DNA of 64,000 nt from Bromus sterilis. Its lineage: Eukaryota > Streptophyta > Magnoliopsida > Poales > Poaceae. Position numbers and translations under genes: made by a program. Within the stretch, counting starts at the first letter, position 1, and every line of letters begins with the position of its first letter. A model generated the notes under the pieces. It had not been told where the DNA came from, ran no database searches, and saw only the letters and a program-made list of their open reading frames with translations. Location of the stretch: positions 60,310,001-60,374,000 of the forward strand of contig OX465598.1 of assembly GCA_950022295.1 (NCBI GenBank). The letters are read 5' to 3'. Below are positions 60,056-64,000 of this stretch, piece by piece.

Positions 60056-61764
60056 TATGGAGCAAGGAATGGTGGGTATACCTGGATCGCCAAGCTTCTC
60101 AGGAATCTTGCCACTAAAAGAGTAGTTAGCAAGCATAGTAAATATTGCTTCATTAGGAACTCTTCTTTTATTAGTAACAATATCTTTCATATATTTCGAA
60201 TAAGGAGGTAACTTAATAGCATTTGTCAAAGGAATTTGAAGAAAAAGAGGTTTCATCCACTCACAAAACTTATTGTAATGCTCTTCTTCTTTAGTTTTGA
60301 GAGACTTATCTGGAAAGGGCATGGGTTTCTGTACCCGTGGTTCTCGTTCCTTCCCATGTCTTCTTGCGATAAAATCTTCTCTAGTGTATTTCTTGCGTTT
60401 GTCGGGTGCTTCTTTTTCTCGAACCTCGGATGGATCATTCTTTTCACCATCCTTTTCAGGATCAGTATCATCTTCAGTCTCAACATCGAAGGTAGATATA
60501 CTATTTGGATCATTGGAATTGTCAGCTTCTTTGTGCTTCTTCTTCTTCTTTGGAGAGGTAACAATTTCTTCTTCCTGTATTTGAGAATCTTTCTCGATCC
60601 TCTTCGGATGCCCCTCCAGATAGAGAGGATCTTGAGTGCTAGTTCCTCCTCGGGTTTTAATCCCGAAGGCCTGTATATCCTGTTTGGCATTATTAGCAAG
60701 AAATATTTTTTCACATTAGAAATTTGATCAAGCTGAGTTTGAAACATTTGAAAATGCTTCACAAGGCATTTAACATCATTAACTGTTCTACCTAGAACAT
60801 CAGGCAAAATTTTGATAGCAAGGGAATTATCATGCAACTGACTTTGTATCCTCTCATTAAAGTGATTTTGCTTCATAATAAAATTATCAAGCTCATCTAA
60901 GCATTGGTCAGGAGGCTTACCATGAGGAATGTCACTTGAATTGAAATCTAAAAGAGAGTGTACCTCTACCATTGGAGGGTGAGTGGTAGGCTCACACAAC
61001 TTTTCAATGGGGGACAGATTCTTCACGTCTTTAGTTTTAATACCCTTCTCTTTAATAGACTTCTTTGCTTCTTGCATATCTTCGGGGCTTAGGAAAAGCA
61101 TGCCCCTTTTCTTTGGTGGTGGAGGTGGTTCAAAGACGGACCAATCTTCGTGGTTCTTGGCAATCTTGCCCATTAATTCTTCTGCATCGTCCGGTGTTCT
61201 TTTCCTGAAAACACAACCAGCACAACTGTCCAAATAGGATCTAGATTCATCAGTTAGACTAGCATAAAATATATCAATTAATTCATTTTTAGGGACTCCA
61301 TGTCCCGGTCTAGCCTGGATCAGACTGCAATACCTCCCCCAAGCTTTGGGGAGGTTCTCATCCTGCAACTATTTGAAGTTATAAATTCTTCGTAAAGCAG
61401 CATGTTGCATATGAGGAGGAAAGTACTTATCAACAAAAGATTGAGCTAAGTCTTGAGGACTCCTAATGGAACCACATGGTGGTGCATCGTACCATGCTTT
61501 AGCACCTTCCTTTAAAGAGAAAGGAAAAAGCTTAGTAACATAAAAATTTCGTATCTTCTCATTTGTAGTAAACAAGCCACCTAACTCAGTGAGTTTGGTC
61601 AGGTGTGCAATAGAATCATCATTTTCTCTGCCATAAAAGGGGTCAGATTCAACCATAGATATAAGTGAAAGATCAACAGAGAAATTATAATCAGGATCAT
61701 TGATGCATATAGGAGATTGATGACGAGAGTTGACAGGTATGATCCTGACAACAGCACGATAGCT
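60050..61764 (-). pseudogene. Gypsy gag, broken
   Basis: The capsid region reads FYGRENDDSIAHLTKLTEL, LFPFSLKEGAKAWYDAPP and VDKYFPPHMQHAALRRIYNF. After an in-frame TAG (61369-61371) it continues ENLPKAWGRYCSLIQARPGHG and DELIDIFYASL-like sequence. Further on, frames change near 60700. The last part (60322 downwards) reads KFCEWMKPLFLQIPLTNAIKL and IPEKLGDPGIPTIPCSI before the shift into protease. No zinc knuckle was seen. The N-terminus runs directly into LTR sequence at about 61765. Confidence 0.8.
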
Positions 61765-63338
61765 TCTCGGCCCTCGTTGGTTACCCAAAGTGGAAGGTTC
61801 AAATGTAGATAGCAGAAATTTCCCTCGGTGAAGATACCAAGGTTTGTCTCCAGCAGGACTCCAACAACGACAGGAAGGTAACAACGGCGCCAGAGATTAG
61901 CGGTTGTCGTGGACCTACACACACAACAGATAACTTTGCTCCCAACGAGTACAAAGGGGTTGTCAATCCCTCCGGCCTTGTTGTTTACAAAGGATAAAAC
62001 GCACGGGGTAGTAATGATAGTGATAGAAACGGAAAAGTAAATAAAGCAGTAAATTGATAGTGGGTGTAACAATATTGGAAATATGGACCGGAGTCCTATG
62101 ACGTTCACTAGTGATGTATCTCTCCCAAAACACGATAAATAGCCATGCGAGGTAAAAAATTACAGCTGGGCAATTGACAGGATTATGTGCGCAAACCAAT
62201 GCTAATTATGCTATAAAGAAAGGAAGAGGCTCAAAAGCACGGGTGGTACGCCAAGACAAGTAGACCAAAATCCATCTGCATCTACCTACTAATCATCCAC
62301 CTTGAGATATCTATCCAGAACATCTCGCTGGTATTAAGTTGCGAATCCCACCCAAAGTGTACACTCAAAGCAACAGACAACTGCATTAAAACGCACTTTG
62401 CGTAAAGTAAACAATCATTGCACCCGCAAGTACAAGCACCGTTGTTTTCCCCCTTGTGGAAATAGAACATCCCCTAGACTCATGTTTCTGTCACTCAAGC
62501 TAGTCATCGGGGGGGCATGAACCCACAATCATGCATAACGCTCCCTCTTGGAGTCACTACCTACTACTTGGCCAAAGCAATAAACAGCAACGGAGAACAT
62601 GCAAGAGTTACTCAAGAACATAAATATAAAAGAAGAGAATCAAATATATAACTCAATCACAATCTGAACATAATCTCATAATCCATCGGATCCCAACAAA
62701 CTCAGCATAGCAACAGCTGAAAGATTACATATGTGCCTCGATCATGTAGGGCAGCTCACGAGGTATAATCCATGAAGAACAAAGAGGGGAGGAGAACATC
62801 ACATAGCTACTGATCATGGACCCATGGTCCAAGGTGGACTACTCACGGTTCATATGGGAAGCATCCATGGTGGTGGAGAAGCTCCCGGAGGTGATTCCTC
62901 CCTCCGGCAGGGTGCCGGGAAGAGGTCTTCTGGTGCTCCCGATCTTGGAAGTGCGGCGGCAGCGGAACAGAGGACAGATCGCGAAAAAGGGTTCCCGCCA
63001 CAGGGGTTTCTCTTCACAAGAGATATATAGGCGAAGGGGGGCAGCCGGGGGGTCCACCAGGGGTCCAGGCGGCCCCCTCGCGCGACCCCACCCTGGGGCG
63101 CGCCGGGAGGGCGCCTGGGGCCCTGGTGGGTCCCCTCTGCCCCCCCCCCCCTCGGTGATTCCGGAAGCTTCCTGATCGCTGATTTTTTGTTGGATTTTTC
63201 CTGAATTTTTGGAGCACTTTTTATATGGGGGAAACCTGAAATAGAAAAATAGCAGAAAACAGGAACTGGCACTGGGGTGCACTGAGTTAATAGGTTAGTC
63301 CAAATATGATCAAAAGTGTATGGAATTTCATCAGTATC
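61765..63338 (-). repeat. Gypsy LTR (type B), minus orientation, truncated at both ends
   Basis: It is the inverted relative of 49208-50858, matched along the leader (CTTCCACTTTGGGTAACCAACG on the minus strand), the TTACTACCTACTACTTGG region and the CAATAGGTTAGTCC region. The plus LTR's terminal bases and the tRNA-Asp primer site are missing where it meets gag. At the right it stops at 63338, where another sequence starts with TG. Confidence 0.7.
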
Positions 63339-64000
63339 TGTCACAACCCCAAGTTAGGTATGTGCTAGGGTTTGAGTGCCCCTTTGCATCATTTGAAAAT
63401 TTCAAACAGAAATTCAAAATTGGGGAAAAGAAAGCCCTGAGAAATTAATTCCAATGGCCAGATAAAAATCTTATTCCAAAAATCATTTGAATATTAGGAA
63501 AATTCCTATAAATGATGATGATCATTTTAAAAGTGGTTTGGCTTCATTCCCATGCCCATGGAATATTCAAAAATTCAAAATGTGCCCTGGAAATTAAATT
63601 TGACCCCTATTTGAATTGAAATTCAAATGTTTTGAATTTCAAAAATGCCCAAACCTTAACAGTGGCTTGCTACTGGTCACTTGGGTTTTTAAAAATATAT
63701 TGGCCATTTTATTAAATTGCCTAGCTAATTTATCTAGAGCAAAAACAAAAGACAGAAAAGAAAAAAAATGAAAACAAAGAAGAAAAGAATAAAGGGGACT
63801 AGGCCCAAACCCCTTTCCCCAGCCCAACTAGTGGCTTCCAGCCCAACCCACAAGGGGGGCAGGGTGGTCTTCTTCCACCTCTCGCCAGAAGGACGCCACC
63901 GAGGGTGTCGGCGTGCGCATGCAGGCCTCCACCTCCTGCTTCGCGCTGGAGCCCCCCAGCACGCTTTTCTCGCGCGTGGACGTCCCTTGGACACCGTGCT
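63339..64000. other. Start of another LTR-like repeat, leaves the window
   Basis: TGTCACAACCCCAAGTTAGG at 63339 looks like an LTR start abutting the interrupted type B LTR. It continues AT-rich with GAAATTCAAATG-like phrases, then GC-rich from about 63830. No coding region or family could be assigned. Confidence 0.4.

Larger units (their letters stand above)
54315..63338 (-). mobile_element. Athila-like Gypsy composite, minus strand
   Basis: Read on the minus strand the order is: type B LTR (63338-61765), gag, protease, a GC-rich spacer, ATHILA ORF1-like ORF, 3' region, polypurine tract, type C LTR (55721-54315). RT, RNase H and integrase are absent. The two LTRs are not of the same family, so this is either a chimera or two truncated elements lying end to end. 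Confidence 0.65.

Noticed and set aside
60236..60727. Plus-strand ORF of 163 codons
   Set aside because: It is the antisense of gag codons on the minus strand, with a Phe/Ser-rich composition typical of such antisense reading.

Overview
This window is intergenic DNA from a large grass genome, most likely Triticeae (wheat, Aegilops or barley group). I see no ordinary host gene. Reasons for the assignment are: a CACTA DNA transposon whose 3' terminus, read inward, starts CACTAGTAGAAA; an LTR of BARE/Angela type; a Copia element with the hallmarks of a Sirevirus; Athila-like Gypsy elements with a tRNA-Asp primer site; and Stowaway MITEs with CTCCCTCCG ends. Everything recognisable is a transposable element or a repeat. 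The family names rest on recalled motifs, not on database searches.

Layout. 1-10982: an almost complete CACTA element whose 5' end lies outside the window. It holds a TNP2-type transposase gene (734-4066, one internal stop), a purine-rich tract, and a seven-exon second gene ending in a Ulp1-like cysteine protease (6807-10440, several lesions). 10983-12243: flank with a 260-bp Stowaway MITE and a grass interspersed repeat. 12244-29530: about 17 kb of degenerate, non-coding tandem repeats with a full unit near 3.69 kb and several internally deleted units. This is the least explained part of the window.

29531-47684: a degraded Gypsy reverse transcriptase (minus strand), split by a Sirevirus-like Copia element (29621-47430, plus strand) that is flanked by the 5-bp target duplication gtaat. 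The Copia element carries gag, pol and a third ORF with its own putative promoter. It has three polypurine tracts and an intact 3' LTR. Its 5' LTR is chimeric: 661 bp, including the TATA box, are replaced by 4479 bp of a truncated BARE/Angela-like element. The remaining LTR sequence differs from the 3' LTR at one base in 593, although gag-pol carries at least four stops.

47685-63338: a patchwork of Athila-like Gypsy pieces in both orientations. It comprises a minus-strand LTR carrying a second MITE, a plus-strand non-autonomous element with an unknown ORF, and a minus-strand composite with gag, protease and an ATHILA ORF1-like protein between two LTRs of different families. From 63339 another LTR-like sequence begins and leaves the window.

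How the parts relate. The CACTA transposase would act on the terminal and subterminal repeats, and the second gene is its usual partner. The Copia and Gypsy parts are at various stages of decay, and most could move only with proteins supplied in trans. Many internal stops look like C-to-T changes, as expected of methylated, silenced elements.
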